A stretch of 64,000 nucleotides of DNA from Valencia hispanica (Eukaryota > Chordata > Actinopteri > Cyprinodontiformes > Valenciidae): assembly GCA_963556495.2 (NCBI GenBank), contig OY747710.1, forward strand, positions 4,464,501 through 4,528,500, written 5' to 3'. Positions 44,774 to 55,866 of the stretch are shown piece by piece; position 1 is the first letter of the stretch, and each line of letters opens with the position of its first letter. Below the pieces are notes generated by a model. The model saw only the letters and a list, made by a program, of their open reading frames with translations. It was not told where the DNA came from and made no database searches. A program made the translations under genes and the position numbers.

Positions 44774-46380
44774 TTATGAGAATCCTGCCTCACACAAATA
44801 TGTCGACGTGAAAGGAAGGAGAATCTTCAAGGCGACGTCACAGAGTTGAGGATATTCCTGCATCAGTGCTGCACAGAATGGGGAAAGAGGGGAGGAGCTA
44901 AAGAGTTCCTTCAGTCTACTGTCACTCTTCAGCTCAATAAGCTGGTCCTGCATATCAACTGACATAGGGTGGCCATATTTTGATTTCCCAAAAAAGAGGA
45001 CACCTGGCACAGTACGGAAACACTTTCAGTACTTGGCCGAGACTTTTGATTTTAACATATTTAAAGTGTGCATTCTCAATGTGGTTAGAAAAGATTAGTT
45101 AAATAACAAACTTCAAAAAGGCTTTCACAAGAAGAAAATTGTTTTATAATCTCTGGAACTAAATTATAACAGTTACTCTTCTGAATTAAAAAAAAGTTAC
45201 CAGCAATAATATTAGTTTACTTTTTAAATTGCACTGGACAAAAACTGAAGAAAAATCTGAAATAATCTTCTGAGAAAACAAGTATTAATTTCTTTTCACT
45301 GTAATAAAGGTAAACAGCTGCAGACTCAAAAACACAATAAAAAAAGTGCTTAACTCTGTTTAGTTTGCATCTTCATCCTCCACAGTCAGTTTATAGATCA
45401 ACTCTCACTTTGCTCAGGCTTTTTATAGTTTTTGTGTCCATGTGATCTTTGGGATATTTGCCACTTTCGTCACACAGAAACACACATGCCAGCTATGTGA
45501 ATGGTACACTCCGCCACCCATTTGTTGCGACTTGACAGTATATCTTTTGTGGTTCGTGCATGAAGTTTATGCTTTGACTTCTTGTAAACAGCAGTAACTC
45601 AGCGCTGCGCAAAATAACACGGTGCGGTGCAACTCGCCGCAGAGCAGCGCTGCGCTGTGCAATGCATGCGGCGCGGCACAGCTCGGCACACAGCTTTGTG
45701 GCGTCAATAAACGGATCAGAACCAGCTCGGGAGGACGTTACATGAGAGAAAGGCTGTCATGATGCATGCATCACACCAGTCAGTTTAAGCATGGTCCTAT
45801 AAAAACAATAAAAACCCGGACATTTTCACCAGTCCATAAATCCTCCCGGATGCCCCGGACAGCACATGAAAAGTGGACATGTCCGGGCAAAAGAGGACAG
45901 TTGGTAACCCTAAATTGACAGCTCGTTTGCTGTGCACACAAACGGATCTTGAACCCACGCAAAAGAGCGATAATCCTCTTTAAAGTACGTCGCAAATAGT
46001 TTTCTCATTGCTGAAAGGCGCTCAGACGCTGATTGAAATAGAGAGGAGAAATAGTGTGACCTGCCTGCATCAGTGATAAAGTCTAAAAGGCTGGGGTTCC
46101 CTCCACTGATGCGGCCATAGAGGTCTAGTTTTTGTGTGAAGGCGTGCACTTTGTCTGCAATGAGCAAAATATGAGTTTCGCGGCCTTGCAAAGACAGTTT
46201 AAGGCCATTCAAGAGGTCAAATATATCGACCAAAATGGACAGAGACGCAAGCCACATATAGTGTCATCCAGATGCTTCACCAGATCTGATTTGATTTATG
46301 TCAAAAACCCCTTCACCTCCTCTCACAGCTCATACAACCGCTGTAACACCCGCTCCGATCCAAGCTCAGCATAGCCTCCA
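44774..46380 (-). pseudogene. Charlie/GTF2IRD2-like hAT transposase, interrupted
   Basis: Minus-strand pieces read, from the 5' side: HVQKRLRQLVTRAT near 46430; MWLASLSILVDIFDLLNGLK then LSLQGRETHILLIADKVHAF at 46257-46140; LFATYFKEDYRSFAWVQDPF at about 45960; and, after the inserted hAT, QDQLIELKSDSRLKELFSS and SLPQLCD-type end with PFTSTYLCEAGFS at 45010-44774. Frameshifts occur near 46257-46330. The last piece is the hAT dimerisation region. The pieces on either side of 44965-45912 are in matching order, so the coding sequence was contiguous before that insertion. Confidence 0.75.
44965..45912. mobile_element. Non-autonomous hAT inserted in the Charlie-like transposase
   Basis: It starts TAGGGTGGCCATATTTTG at 44965 and ends 'gaggacagttggtaacccta' at 45912, with AGAGGACA words at both ends in inverted orientation. 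The flanking octamers AACTGACA (44957-44964) and AATTGACA (45913-45920) match at seven of eight positions. The interior is non-coding, with a GC-rich patch at 45600-45700. Confidence 0.87.
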
Positions 46381-46409
46381 GAAGAGCAAGCAGTAGCTCG
46401 TGTGACCAA

Positions 46410-47060
46410 CTGTCTCAACCTCTTTTGGACATGTTTACTGATGATGGTGCTGCCTGGTAACAGATGTAAGAACAGAAGTGTATGTTCGTGTGAGGGTTGT
46501 TTTATGCATACAACCAGTTTAAACCAGTTTGTATTCGCCCCTATGCTGTTTAACCTTGTGAGGAAATAAAAGCTGCATGAGGAAGAACACCCCTTTGGAG
46601 AAAGCATCGACCTTGGTGGGTGTCTGTACTTCCCGTGCATGCATGGAATTTGATTCTCGTCTGTGACTGGTTTCTTCCTCAGAGGTTTTTGCTCTTTTAT
46701 GTTGCAGAAATATTTCCAACTGTTTAAATATTTTTCTTTTTAGGAAACTACAACATCAGTACTTTGGCTTTCTGCCAAAGTCAAGACAACTGGGACATGA
46801 AATTAATATTTCAGACTGCCCTACTGTCTGTGTCAACAGTAGTAACAAGCTTATTGGGGGTTAAGCTGTTACCTGATCCAGCTGACAGGATGTTGCATGA
46901 GTTATACAGGTGAGGTGGGTGGGGCTACAGCACACTGCTAGTCTAATGGTTTAATCACCGCTGCAGTTCCTTTTTCCAAAGAAGCTGCGTTTCTCTTGGT
47001 TTTACGTGTTATATTTTTTATTGGTCTTTTATCTGAGCTTTTAATCATGCCTCGCTCTCT
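46410..47060. other. No gene recognised
   Basis: Short open frames on the minus strand (46323-46719) with no recognised domain. Possibly decayed flank of the Charlie-like element. Confidence 0.4.
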
Positions 47061-47061
47061 A

Positions 47062-48479
47062 CTACACTTCCAACATTTCAACAATTTGTCAGCTGCTCCA
47101 CAAGAGGAAACAAGACCTTGAATTTGTTTTATGCAAATGTAAAGGATGCATACATGTCCAAACCAAGACCTCCTCTGAGACAATCAGATCACAATCTTGT
47201 TTTTCTCTGATCAGAATATAAGCCACTTGTTCAGAGGCAACCTGTGTCAAAACGAACTGTGAGAAAATGGTCACAGGAAGCTGAAGAAGCCCTGCAGGGT
47301 TGTTTTGAGACCACAGACTGGATGACTCTTTGCCAAGCACATGGAGAGGACATCAATGCCATGACTGAGTGTGTGACTGACTATATAAACTTCTGTGTGG
47401 ACAACATCATCCCCACCAGAACAGTGATATGCTTCCGTAATTACAAACCCTGGATCACCAGTGACCTGAAGGAACTGCTAAACAAGAAAAAAAGACCCTT
47501 CAGGGAGGGAGACAGGGAATTACTGAGGAGTATACAGAAGCAACTTAAGGTCAAGATCAGAGACAGCAAGGAGGCATACAGGAAGAAGCTGGAGAACAAA
47601 CTACAGTGGAACAATATCAGAGATGTCTGGTCAGGAATGAGAAAGATCACAGGCTTTAAGGACAGGAAGGATTGGATAGATGGAAGTCTAGACAGAGCCA
47701 ATGAACTGAACACATTCTTCAACAGGTTCAGTTCAGGAACTACCTCAGCATCCCCCTCTCCTGTTCCCAGCCAAACAGACATCCCACTATCCTCTGACCC
47801 ACAGCTTTCCTGTTACACCTCGGATGTTTTATCCTTCACCTCAGCCATGGACTCTTCTGATTCCACAAGTTTGACTTCAACCAAGTAAGGAAATGCTGCT
47901 ACCCCATTTGCCTCCCCCCTCCAGCTTCTCTGTCTCCAAAGGTCAGGTGAAGAGGCAGCTGGAGAAACTGAACCGGAACAAGGCTGCAGGTCCAGATGGT
48001 GTCAGCCCCAGAGTCCTGAAGGCCTGTGCAGAGCAGCTCTGTGGGATTCTGCAGCACCTCTTCAACCTTAGCCTGACCCAGGAGAAGGTCCCTGTGTTGT
48101 GGAAGATATTCTGCCTTGTTCCAGTACCAAAGAAAACTCACCCATCAGTCATCAATGACTATAGACCTGTTGCCCTGACATCCCACATCATGAAGGTCCT
48201 GGAGAGACTCCTGTTGGCACCCCTGAGTAAGCAAACAAGAACACACATGCAGGAGTTTGCTTATCGCTGTCGAGTTGGTGTTGAAGATGCCATCATCCAC
48301 CTGCTTCAACCAACCCACTTTCATCTGTACAAAGCAGGCAGCACTGTGAGGATCATGTTCTTTGATTTCTCCAGTGCATTTAACACAATTCAGCCTGATT
48401 TGCTTTGTCAGAAACTCCTGAAGACACAGGTGGAGCCCTCAACAATCGCCTGGATCGGTGACTACCTGACAAACAGACC
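47062..48479 (+). mobile_element. Rex1/CR1-type LINE, internal fragment
   Basis: The plus-strand fragment runs from the end of the endonuclease domain to the middle of the reverse transcriptase and is then cut by a SINE (48480). It starts at FQQFVSCST...LNLFYANVKDAY near 47075-47155, with SDHNLVFL at about 47190. Neither the 5' end nor the 3' end of the LINE is present. Confidence 0.87.
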
Positions 48480-48513
48480 ACATTCACCCATTCGCTCTCA
48501 CATTCATAAGTAG
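47062..48513 (+). pseudogene. Rex1-type endonuclease/reverse transcriptase polyprotein, broken
   Basis: The endonuclease terminal motif SDHNLVFL is followed by a stop. The frame 47244-47888 encodes the linker (KRTVRKWSQEAEEALQGCF, CVTDYINFCVDNIIPTRTVI, KPWITSDLKELLNKKKRPFR). The next frame, 47893-48513, encodes the fingers and palm start: RQLEKLNRNKAAGPDGVSPR, WKIFCLVPVPKKTHPSVIND, YRPVALTSHIMKVLERLLL and FFDFSSAFNTIQPDLLCQKL, which holds the first catalytic Asp region. The last residues (SPIRSHIHK) are SINE-derived. The YADD motif lies beyond the break and is absent. Confidence 0.87.
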
Positions 48514-48612
48514 GAAACTTGGGATTAGGTGCCTTGCTTAAACATGTGACAGGCAGAAGCTGGAATCGAACCTACAAGCCAGCTACTCTACCTAGTGAGC
48601 CACAGTCACCCA
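48480..48612 (-). mobile_element. tRNA-derived SINE fragment
   Basis: The minus-strand head has A-box-like TGGCTCACTAGG (plus 48590-48601) and B box GGTTCGATTCC (plus 48562-48572). The body 'gccttgcttaaacatgtgac' and 'cattcgctctcacat' correspond to the SINE at 27375-27690. It is truncated and sits at the break of the LINE. Confidence 0.75.
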
Positions 48613-48703
48613 AACCTCACACCACAAACATCACTGACTAATTCCTGGAAGTAACTTTTTTTTAAAACACATTATCCATCAGAAGTGGGAATTCAAGCTC
48701 TCA

Positions 48704-49209
48704 GGCCGGGAATATACTTGCTTTTTAACCTCGCGTAACGTTGCGTTGACACAAGCAGCAGGCTGCGTCTTGGGAACGTACTGTTTGCGCACTCCACGTA
48801 GTACTGGAGAATTCCACTGGGAGGCAGAGTGCAGAACTCATTCCAGATAGAGTGCCGGTGTTTCCGGATTTGTAGGACAAAAACAAAACAAACATGGCAA
48901 CCATAGAAGAGATAAGCTTCTGGTTATTGTTGAGGTCACGACAGAAAAAAAGACGGCGGCAGTTACATAGATGATATGCGAGACCCCTAAAACAGGCACG
49001 GCGTAACAATAGCTGGTATGTGTCGCTCGTTTGGTAAGTCAAGTAGCGCTCTATACTCCTCCTACTGGTTACTCGCATATTGCAGCGTGTGGACGCGTTG
49101 CATTACTTTCAGAGGACGTGAACAACGACGCTTGAAACAAACGCAAGCTATGCGAGTCAACCATGATAAACACGCGTACGCGTAATTAAAAGCAAGTATA
49201 TTCCCAGCC
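48704..49209 (+). mobile_element. Harbinger-like MITE with a 26-codon ORF
   Basis: The ends GGCCGGGAATATACTTGC (48704) and its inverted partner GCAAGTATATTCCCAGCC (49209) differ at one base and extend through CTTTTAA. The flanking trinucleotides TCA and TTA fit a mutated TWA duplication. Inside, 48894-48974 encodes MATIEEISFWLLLRSRQKKR followed by RRQLHR, which looks like the start of a transposase gene retained in a 506-bp derivative. Confidence 0.77.
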
Positions 49210-49339
49210 TTACTCTCTCTTATAAGAGTCACTGGTCATAACTTCTGCTAGCAGGTGGCTGGGCTGCACTGTATTTATTTACAGAGTCGCTTATCTTGCT
49301 GGCTAAAGTGCAACGGAGTAATGCTTACATGTGGAAAGT

Positions 49340-49402
49340 AGGTACACCGTACTGAGTGTTCCATACCAAAGAAATACGAATACATGTACCGTTACACCCC
49401 TG
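49340..49402. mobile_element. hAT right end (TAGGGGTGTAACGGTA family)
   Basis: It ends 'gaatacatgtaccgttacacccctg' at 49402, the inverse of the 15054-type terminus. It may pair with the left end at 44197. Confidence 0.65.
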
Positions 49403-49410
49403 GTAGGAAC

Positions 49411-50768
49411 CCTGTTCCTATATCTGAGCCTGCATGCATAACTTTTAATAAATTCAAGTTCAAAGTTCTTGTTTTGAAAAATCATTGCACTGTACAATTG
49501 CTCCTCCATTAAAAAAAGAATTGTCTGAATAAATATATCACTCCTGATGAAACCTTCTGATTACAGCTTTAAAATCTAGCCGCTGTCCTTATACATAAAA
49601 ACTATGTACAGTCTTTAATTTTTCAAAGTGCAGCAACTGTCCTCTACTTAGTGTCATAAAATCAATAGAGGAAACAGCAGCAGCAGCCTCATTTGTGTTC
49701 TGATGCAGTGTGTGTAACATGAAAGCATCGGTGTCAGAGGGTGGTGCTGGCTGTAGAGTGTGGTACAGGATAGTGCAGCTTGGGGTTCTTTGGGGCGAAT
49801 CGAGCAGCAGTGAAGGACACTGGCAGGTCACGCTGAGCCGTTTGTCCCTCAAGACAGCAGAGGGCCACTTATTTTCAAGGGAGTTCAACAACAAAAACCA
49901 GCCTGTGTGTGTGTGGGAGAGGGGGGTTTACTGTCATTTCTTATCTTTCAAAGCGAGGCTACATTTGAATTACATGCAGATCCAACCCATACTATTCCTT
50001 CCTAAAACAGTCTCTGCTGTTCGAGCAGCCTGCCAGGAGATGCTTTGTATCGTTGCATGAGCGTTCTGTGTCTTGAGTCTCTTTTTGATCAGCTTAATCA
50101 GATACAAGGATCATCAATCAGCGGCTTGTGCAAATACACGCATGCAGTCTTGAAAATAACATCATGCTTGCTGTGATGGAATTACAGTACAACATCCTTG
50201 ATGAAAAATATTCTAAGATGCATGCATCGTTTATGAGACCAAATGCACGGAGCCTGCACAGTTCTTTTTTTTTTGCTTGGGGCTTTTTGCACTATAAGAA
50301 GCTTCATCAAAGGTTTGGCATTGAGGGTCAGTTTGGTGTTTCCTCTTTAACAGGCCGTTTACAGAATGACATTTAATGCATTGCTGTAGACAAGTAAATA
50401 AGCATGATGATAGTAGCATCATAATCTTTTATGGTTCAATTTAACAAATTTTGCCCAACATCAGTTTTCACAAAACTTCAAACCGAGTGACTAATCACGC
50501 CTTTTCAAATGTTTTCAGAGTTAAATTGTGTTGCCCTTTGCCTCCGACAGCTGCTAAGCATTCTGGCAAAGTGCAAAAAATTTCTTTTAATTCTCAAACT
50601 GACCTTGAGAGGAATATTTAGTAAAGAGAAAACTGTACAAAATAGGTCCTTTCAATCTGCTATAATCCATCAACGTTTTGCAGTTTTGTTAACCTTTTGA
50701 CCCCAGTTCCTACTGTTTACCCCCTGCAGGAACAGTTTTTGCTCACAGTTCTTACAAATGCTCAATAG
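49411..50768. other. No gene recognised
   Basis: Apparently single-copy sequence of balanced composition. Open frames at 49589-49894 and 49710-50060 overlap on opposite strands without domains. 50060-50260 could be a conserved non-coding element, but this cannot be tested here. Confidence 0.4.
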
Positions 50769-50920
50769 CAGTGGTCCCCACCTGAATGTCCTGCTGAAGG
50801 TCCTAGATGTGTCCCTGCTTCAGCTCGTTGATAGAACTAAATGACTTGTTGAGGAAGATATGCTAGAGCTAAAACGCTCAAAACGTTTCAGGAAACTGAG
50901 TAATGGAACTGGGGACCACT
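50769..50920. mobile_element. Possible short hAT-like MITE
   Basis: AGTGGTCCCCA (50770-50780) and TGGGGACCACT (50910-50920) are perfect 11-bp inverted ends about 150 bp apart. No target duplication is visible. Confidence 0.42.
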
Positions 50921-51181
50921 TTTTCACGGAGTCTTAACCAGATCATACTTCTCTGTCAAAACTTTTAAAACACAACTGAAAAACATGGAGGGAATTGTAA
51001 CGGAAGCAACTTCACTTTAAGGCATCCCTCAGACATAAAACGCTCCACATTTCCTGGAATTACCTGATATCCTGTAGATAAGGGCAAGCTTTAGCTATTT
51101 TCTTAGTTGCCATTTCCTGATTCAAGAAGATTGATTAAAGCCACATTTTATTGCCATTGTTTTTATGACTTCCTCCATTTT

Positions 51182-51960
51182 GAAGGGTGTCTTTTAGCGG
51201 TACATGTATTCGTATTTAGATATTTCGGTATGACCCTGTCGGTTCGGTACGCACGTGTACCGAACGAATCCAGCTGTTTTCTAGCTGAACACATGCAGAA
51301 TGTTTATGTGATGAACTTAGAGCGCAGAGCAACTTTAAAAAGTGACACCAAAACAAAACAGAAAGGACTCCCAGCTATCACTAAAGTCTGCTATTTGGGA
51401 ACATTAATGGTTTCTCATGCAGCTACGATAGAAAAACAAAGATGGACCGAACCAGAACTTTGTCAGCAAATGCATCTTTCAACAGCAATAAGGTCCATAA
51501 CACGCTCTGCACTGAACTGAATGACTCACCTGAAACAATGTCAAGCTGAATGTAAACATCACTGATACTAGAGAAACACCAGCTGACGTCCACATGGCTA
51601 CCAGTAGCATCCAATCAGCACACACTCTTTATTTGGGATAAAATGCAAGTCAGCGGAATCCCCGTTGATGATAAGAGGTTTTCCCAACAGCTGCCCATGC
51701 TGCATTCAAGAACAGATGGGTTTCTAAACATTAACACTGGCTGTTTTCAAGTGGTTAAATTGTTTTCTATTCTTATGTCGCCGTGTACTATTTTATTTAT
51801 TTAAAGAAATCCAATCATATCTGTAGTCAGTTCTATACTTTCAACTTCAAGTTATAGAACATGATAAAATAAAATGAATTTCAGGAATTGAAAGGAAGGA
51901 ATTCAGGAAAAAAAGGTTATTTCTTTGCCGATCAATGTACAAAAAAAAAAGAAGTCATAT
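51182..51960. mobile_element. hAT partial copy (family of 15054-15960)
   Basis: Closely follows 15054-15900: 'catgtattcgtattt', 'ccctgtcggttcggtacgcacgtgt', 'aaaggactccca.ctatcactaaa', 'gatggaccgaaccagaactttgtcagca' and 'ggaattgaaaggaaggaattcagg'. The left terminus is degraded and the right terminus is absent. Confidence 0.85.
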
Positions 51961-52002
51961 GTAGATTTAGATTTACTTTTCTTACTTTAAAACCCCAAAT
52001 AT

Positions 52003-52240
52003 TAGGGATGTAAGAAAATATCAATACACCGCTATATCACAATATTTTATTTCCGATATTGTAGCGATATTCAAAGATAAATATCAAATTTTTTTTAGGA
52101 TTTGAATGGAACCATTAATGATGAGTCATTTTTGACACACAAAATATAGTCTTACTCATAGTATCGCAATGTATTGTATCGTCTCCCCTGTATAACCATA
52201 CATATCGTATCGCCAGATTTTTTACCAATGCACATCATTA
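52003..52240. mobile_element. Short hAT MITE (238 bp)
   Basis: It starts TAGGGATGTAAGAAAATATC and ends 'gccagattttttaccaatgcacatcatta'. The flanking octamers CCAAATAT (51995-52002) and CCAAATAC (52241-52248) match at seven of eight positions. The interior is rich in TATCG words. Same family as the end at 36788. Confidence 0.83.
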
Positions 52241-52248
52241 CCAAATAC

Positions 52249-53742
52249 CTATCGAATATTTCTACTCCAGGATGAAGGGAAGTTAGGGTTTACAAACGGA
52301 TCAACTGATAAAAGAATGAGTTCTGAAATTCTTCAGTTACATTTTAGAAATAAGACTTGTGGATGTAAATATATTTGGCGCTCAAGATTGAAGAAGAAAG
52401 AAAAAGTTCTTGAAGTATGCTAGAGTATGCTACTGCAATACATAAAAAAATTACATCTTCATATTTTCAAGATGTAATTGTGGACGATGCCATAAATTGC
52501 TCATTTAGATCACCATCCAAGCCTCCAAAACTGGACTTTATTGTCTAATTCTGAAAATGGGGTTTAGAAGAAATCTTGTGAGAAATAACCCAAGATCATT
52601 TTTTAAGTTGTGTTTTATAAATGAGTAAAAACCAATCAATAAATCAACTATGCATGTGTATTTCTGTTTATTTTCCTATAATTTTCTTTCCATTGTCCCA
52701 CACTGTCAGTCAGTGTCAACCTTATTCACATTTAAAACTCTGTATACTTTCAGAAACGTTAAAATGTCAGAAAACATTTCGGCTTTGTTCTGAATTATTC
52801 TCAAGTAATGAGTTTGCTTTATTGATTTTCTTTGAGGTTCTTCAAAGTGAGCTGGTTTAGTTTTACCTGTTTACAACAGCAAATATCTACATAGTTTACA
52901 ATTTATTGTAAATAATTTTATGTATTGAAAACAACCCCTGTGTGACATGATGAATTAAGTTCATCAGACAAAAAAAAAAAGAGTATTAACATGAATAGAT
53001 TGTGTTGCGCTGCAAGCAGTAAAACAACCTGCAGAGTAAATGTCTTTCAGTGTAGATGTCTACGTGGGCTTCCATTCATGGTTGCTTTCCTATTATCTTC
53101 GTAATTTTCAGCAATTTATTTTAAAAGTTATGAGTCTTCTACCTATCCTGCACTTATCTATTATAATCCAGATGGTAATACCATTGAAACACTAACTATA
53201 AATGCATTTCTCTTATTATTCTCCGTTTTAATTACAAATGTGTCCACTTTGGACAAAGGTATGAAATCTTTTTTTGCTTGAAACGTGCAGCATGCATGGT
53301 GACTGCATTTGTGTTTATCCATGAGCAAACGACAGAGCATTTCTATCATAATAATCTGACGTGATCAGACCTCAAACCTGAAAATAAAAACAAATCTACT
53401 TCAGCCGTGATGAATTCTCATCAGTGTCCACAGCTTTTAATTAGTGCTGCTCCGTGGCCAAATACTGTGTTAACGTGAATGAATAAGCCTTGTGCCAGTG
53501 AGCACCAGTAAAGCTGAATTAACCCCACACCCTGCCAGCTCTGCATTGATCAGGGGTGCAAATAGAGCCATCGCAACTCGATAGCCATCCAGCTTCTTTA
53601 CTGAGATTCCAAATATATGTATTAACTGAGTGGTTTCATGATGAAATTGCAAAAACCAGCTGACTGAAAAAAAACAAAAAAACAAAGGGAATCTGGAGGA
53701 CGGAGGTGCAATGAACTTGTACAGTACAGCAGGTGATCTCAC
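52249..53742. other. No gene recognised
   Basis: AT-rich sequence. 53400-53700 is less AT-rich and may be constrained, but no exon is identified. Confidence 0.4.
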
Positions 53743-53873
53743 TGAATGGTTTTGAGCTTATTGAAGGGAGAGCTGTGATTTTCAGCAAGGTCAAAGTAGC
53801 AGTTCTCTCTGTCCAGGTTTTTAGCTGTTGCCATGGAATCCAAGAGAGACAAATGAGCTGCACTCACTTTTAT
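53743..53873 (-). CDS. Candidate splice-bounded exon, product unknown
   Basis: On the minus strand a plausible acceptor (GCTTCCTGTAG|ATAAAAG) and donor (ACCATTCA|GTGAGA) bound 131 bp. One frame is open throughout: IKVSAAHLSLLDSMATAKNL followed by DRENCYFDLAENHSSPFNKL and KTI (43 codons plus two bases). Composition and codon use look coding. I do not recognise the protein and cannot link it to SynGAP1. It could be an exon of an alternative 5' part of the same minus-strand gene, an exon of another gene, or chance. Confidence 0.35.
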
Positions 53874-54054
53874 CTACAGGAAGCGTTATGAGACGGTTAC
53901 AAAAAAAACAACGTGTTTGGTAAAACAGGACATGCTGCAGGGTTGTGTCTGAGAAATACAAGTCAATGCCTTCAGCTGTCATCTCTTCAACCATCTTTCA
54001 GTTCCATACATTGACCTTCCAAAGAGCCAGACTATCTTGCAGTATTATATCTTG

Positions 54055-55864
54055 CTATCTTACAAACTAAATATTTAGCTTGCTAAAATAAATATTAAGC
54101 TTCCTTAACTAAATATTTAGCTTACTAACTAAATATTTAGTGTGCTAAAAAGTAGCCTACTTAGCTTGCTAACCAAATATTTAGCTCGCTAACCAAATAT
54201 TTAGCTCGCCAAATAAATATTTAGTTTGCTAACTAAACTAAATATTTAGGCAAGGCAAGGCAATTTTATTTGTATAGCACACTTTCAACAGCAGGGTAAT
54301 TCAAGGTGCTTTACATGATTTGGTGATTTAAAAAAAAACACATAAAAGAAACACACATTATACATGACACACAATAAAGCAAGAGAAAGATCAAAAAAGC
54401 AAGAGAGCATGAACACATTTCATACATATAACATCAGGCATTTACTCAAAGGCAATTCTAAACAGATGGTTTTTAGTCTCGATTTAAAGCAGTTCAGAGT
54501 TTCAGCAGCTCTACACTCGTCAGGAAGTCTGTTCCAGATAAGGGGAGCATAGAAACTGAAAGCTGCTTCTCCATGTTTAGTTCTGAGTCTAGGGATGTTT
54601 AGTAGGCAAGAGTTGGAGGACCTGAGTGGTCTTGGTGGTTGGTACCATGACAACAGGTCTTCAACATATTTTGGTGCTAAGCCATGTAATGATTTATAAA
54701 CTAGTAAAAGTATTTTAAAGTCTATTCTCTGAGCTACAGGGAGCCAGTATAAGGACTTTAGAACTGGGGTGATGTGCTCTACTTTCCTGGTTCTAGTGAG
54801 GAACACAAGCAGCAGCGTTCTGGATCAGCTGCAGCTGTCTGATAGACTTTTTAGGCAGACCTGTGAAGATGCTGTTGCAGTAATCAATCCAACTAAAGAT
54901 AAACGCATGGATGAGTTTTTCTAGGTTGTGTTGCAAAATCAGTCCTTTAATCCTAGAGATGTTCTTCAGGTGATAGAACGCTGACCTTGTTATTGCCTTT
55001 ATGTGACCCTGGAGGTTCAGGTCTGAGTCCATGACTACACCTAGGTTTCGAACCTGATCAGGAGTTTCTAGCTGTATTAACTGAAGCTGTGTCCTGACTC
55101 TTGATCGTTCCTCCTTGGGTCCAAAAATAATCACTTCAGTTTTGTTTCTATTCAGCTGGAGAAAGTTATTGCACATCCATCCATTTATTTGGTTGATGCA
55201 TTGATTTAGGGTTTGAATGGGTTCAGAGTCACCTGGTGACATTGTAATGTAGAGCTGAGTGTCATCCGCGTAGTTATGGTAGCTAACGTTATTGGTTGCT
55301 ATAATCTTGCCTAGTGGGAGCATGTAGATATTAAATAAGAGGGACCCCAGGATGGAGCCCTGGGGCACCCCACACGTGGGCTCGTTAAACTAAATATTTA
55401 GCTTGCTAAACTAAATATTTAGCTTGCTAACTAAATATTTAGCTTGCTAACTAAACTAAATATTTAGCTTGTTAAACTAAATATTTGGTTTACAAACTAT
55501 TTAGTTTGTTAACCAAATTTTTAGCTTGTTAACTAAATATTTAGTGTGCTTACTAAATATTTAGCTTGCTAGCTTAATTGTTAATTTTAATGTGTTTGCT
55601 AGCTAAATGTTTAGTAGTAAGCAAACTGCTTAGTTTGTAAACTTACAAACTAAATACTTAGCTTGATAACTAAATATTTCATTTACAAACTATGTATTTA
55701 GCTTGGTAACTAAATATTTAGTTTGAAACTGTGACATTTATAAATGGATAAATAACATAAAATAACACAAAATTGACTTTGAAAAATTAACTAGTTTTTT
55801 CTTTTCTAAATTACCCAAATTATTGCTCTTAATTTTTGACTGTAACTTTACAAAAGGCACCACG
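54055..55864. mobile_element. TA-flanked minisatellite element, copy 2, split by an L2 LINE
   Basis: AAATATTTAG arrays lie at 54055-54248 and 55385-55730, with linkers of the GCTTGCTAAC type different from copy 1. The right arm 'gaaactgtgacatttataaat...tgactgtaactttacaaaaggcaccacg' ends at 55864 and is followed by TA, as in copies 1 and 3. The left terminal repeat is missing. The LINE at 54249-55380 sits within the array. Confidence 0.68.
54249..55380 (-). mobile_element. L2/Maui-type LINE inserted in the minisatellite
   Basis: The minus-strand copy begins at the CCTTG-type tail (54249) and is 5'-truncated at the TCGVPQGS motif (55380). Frames 54793-55368 and 54420-54806 cover [34 protein letters not shown] with an intact catalytic [57 protein letters not shown] and TKHGEAAFSFYAPLIWNRLP. 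One frame change separates the two. It is the best-preserved short copy of this family here. Confidence 0.92.
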
Positions 55865-55866
55865 TA

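Larger units (their letters stand above)
44521..46400 (-). mobile_element. Charlie-like hAT with decayed transposase, truncated
   Basis: The left terminus CAGGGGTTCTCAACCTTTTG at 44521, followed by C-rich 'ctggcccccccaaag', is a Charlie-type end. Minus-strand coding homology from 44774 to about 46400 is to the transposase group related to GTF2IRD2/ZBED5-type host proteins. The 5' part and the other terminus are missing. A second hAT is inserted at 44965. Confidence 0.72.
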
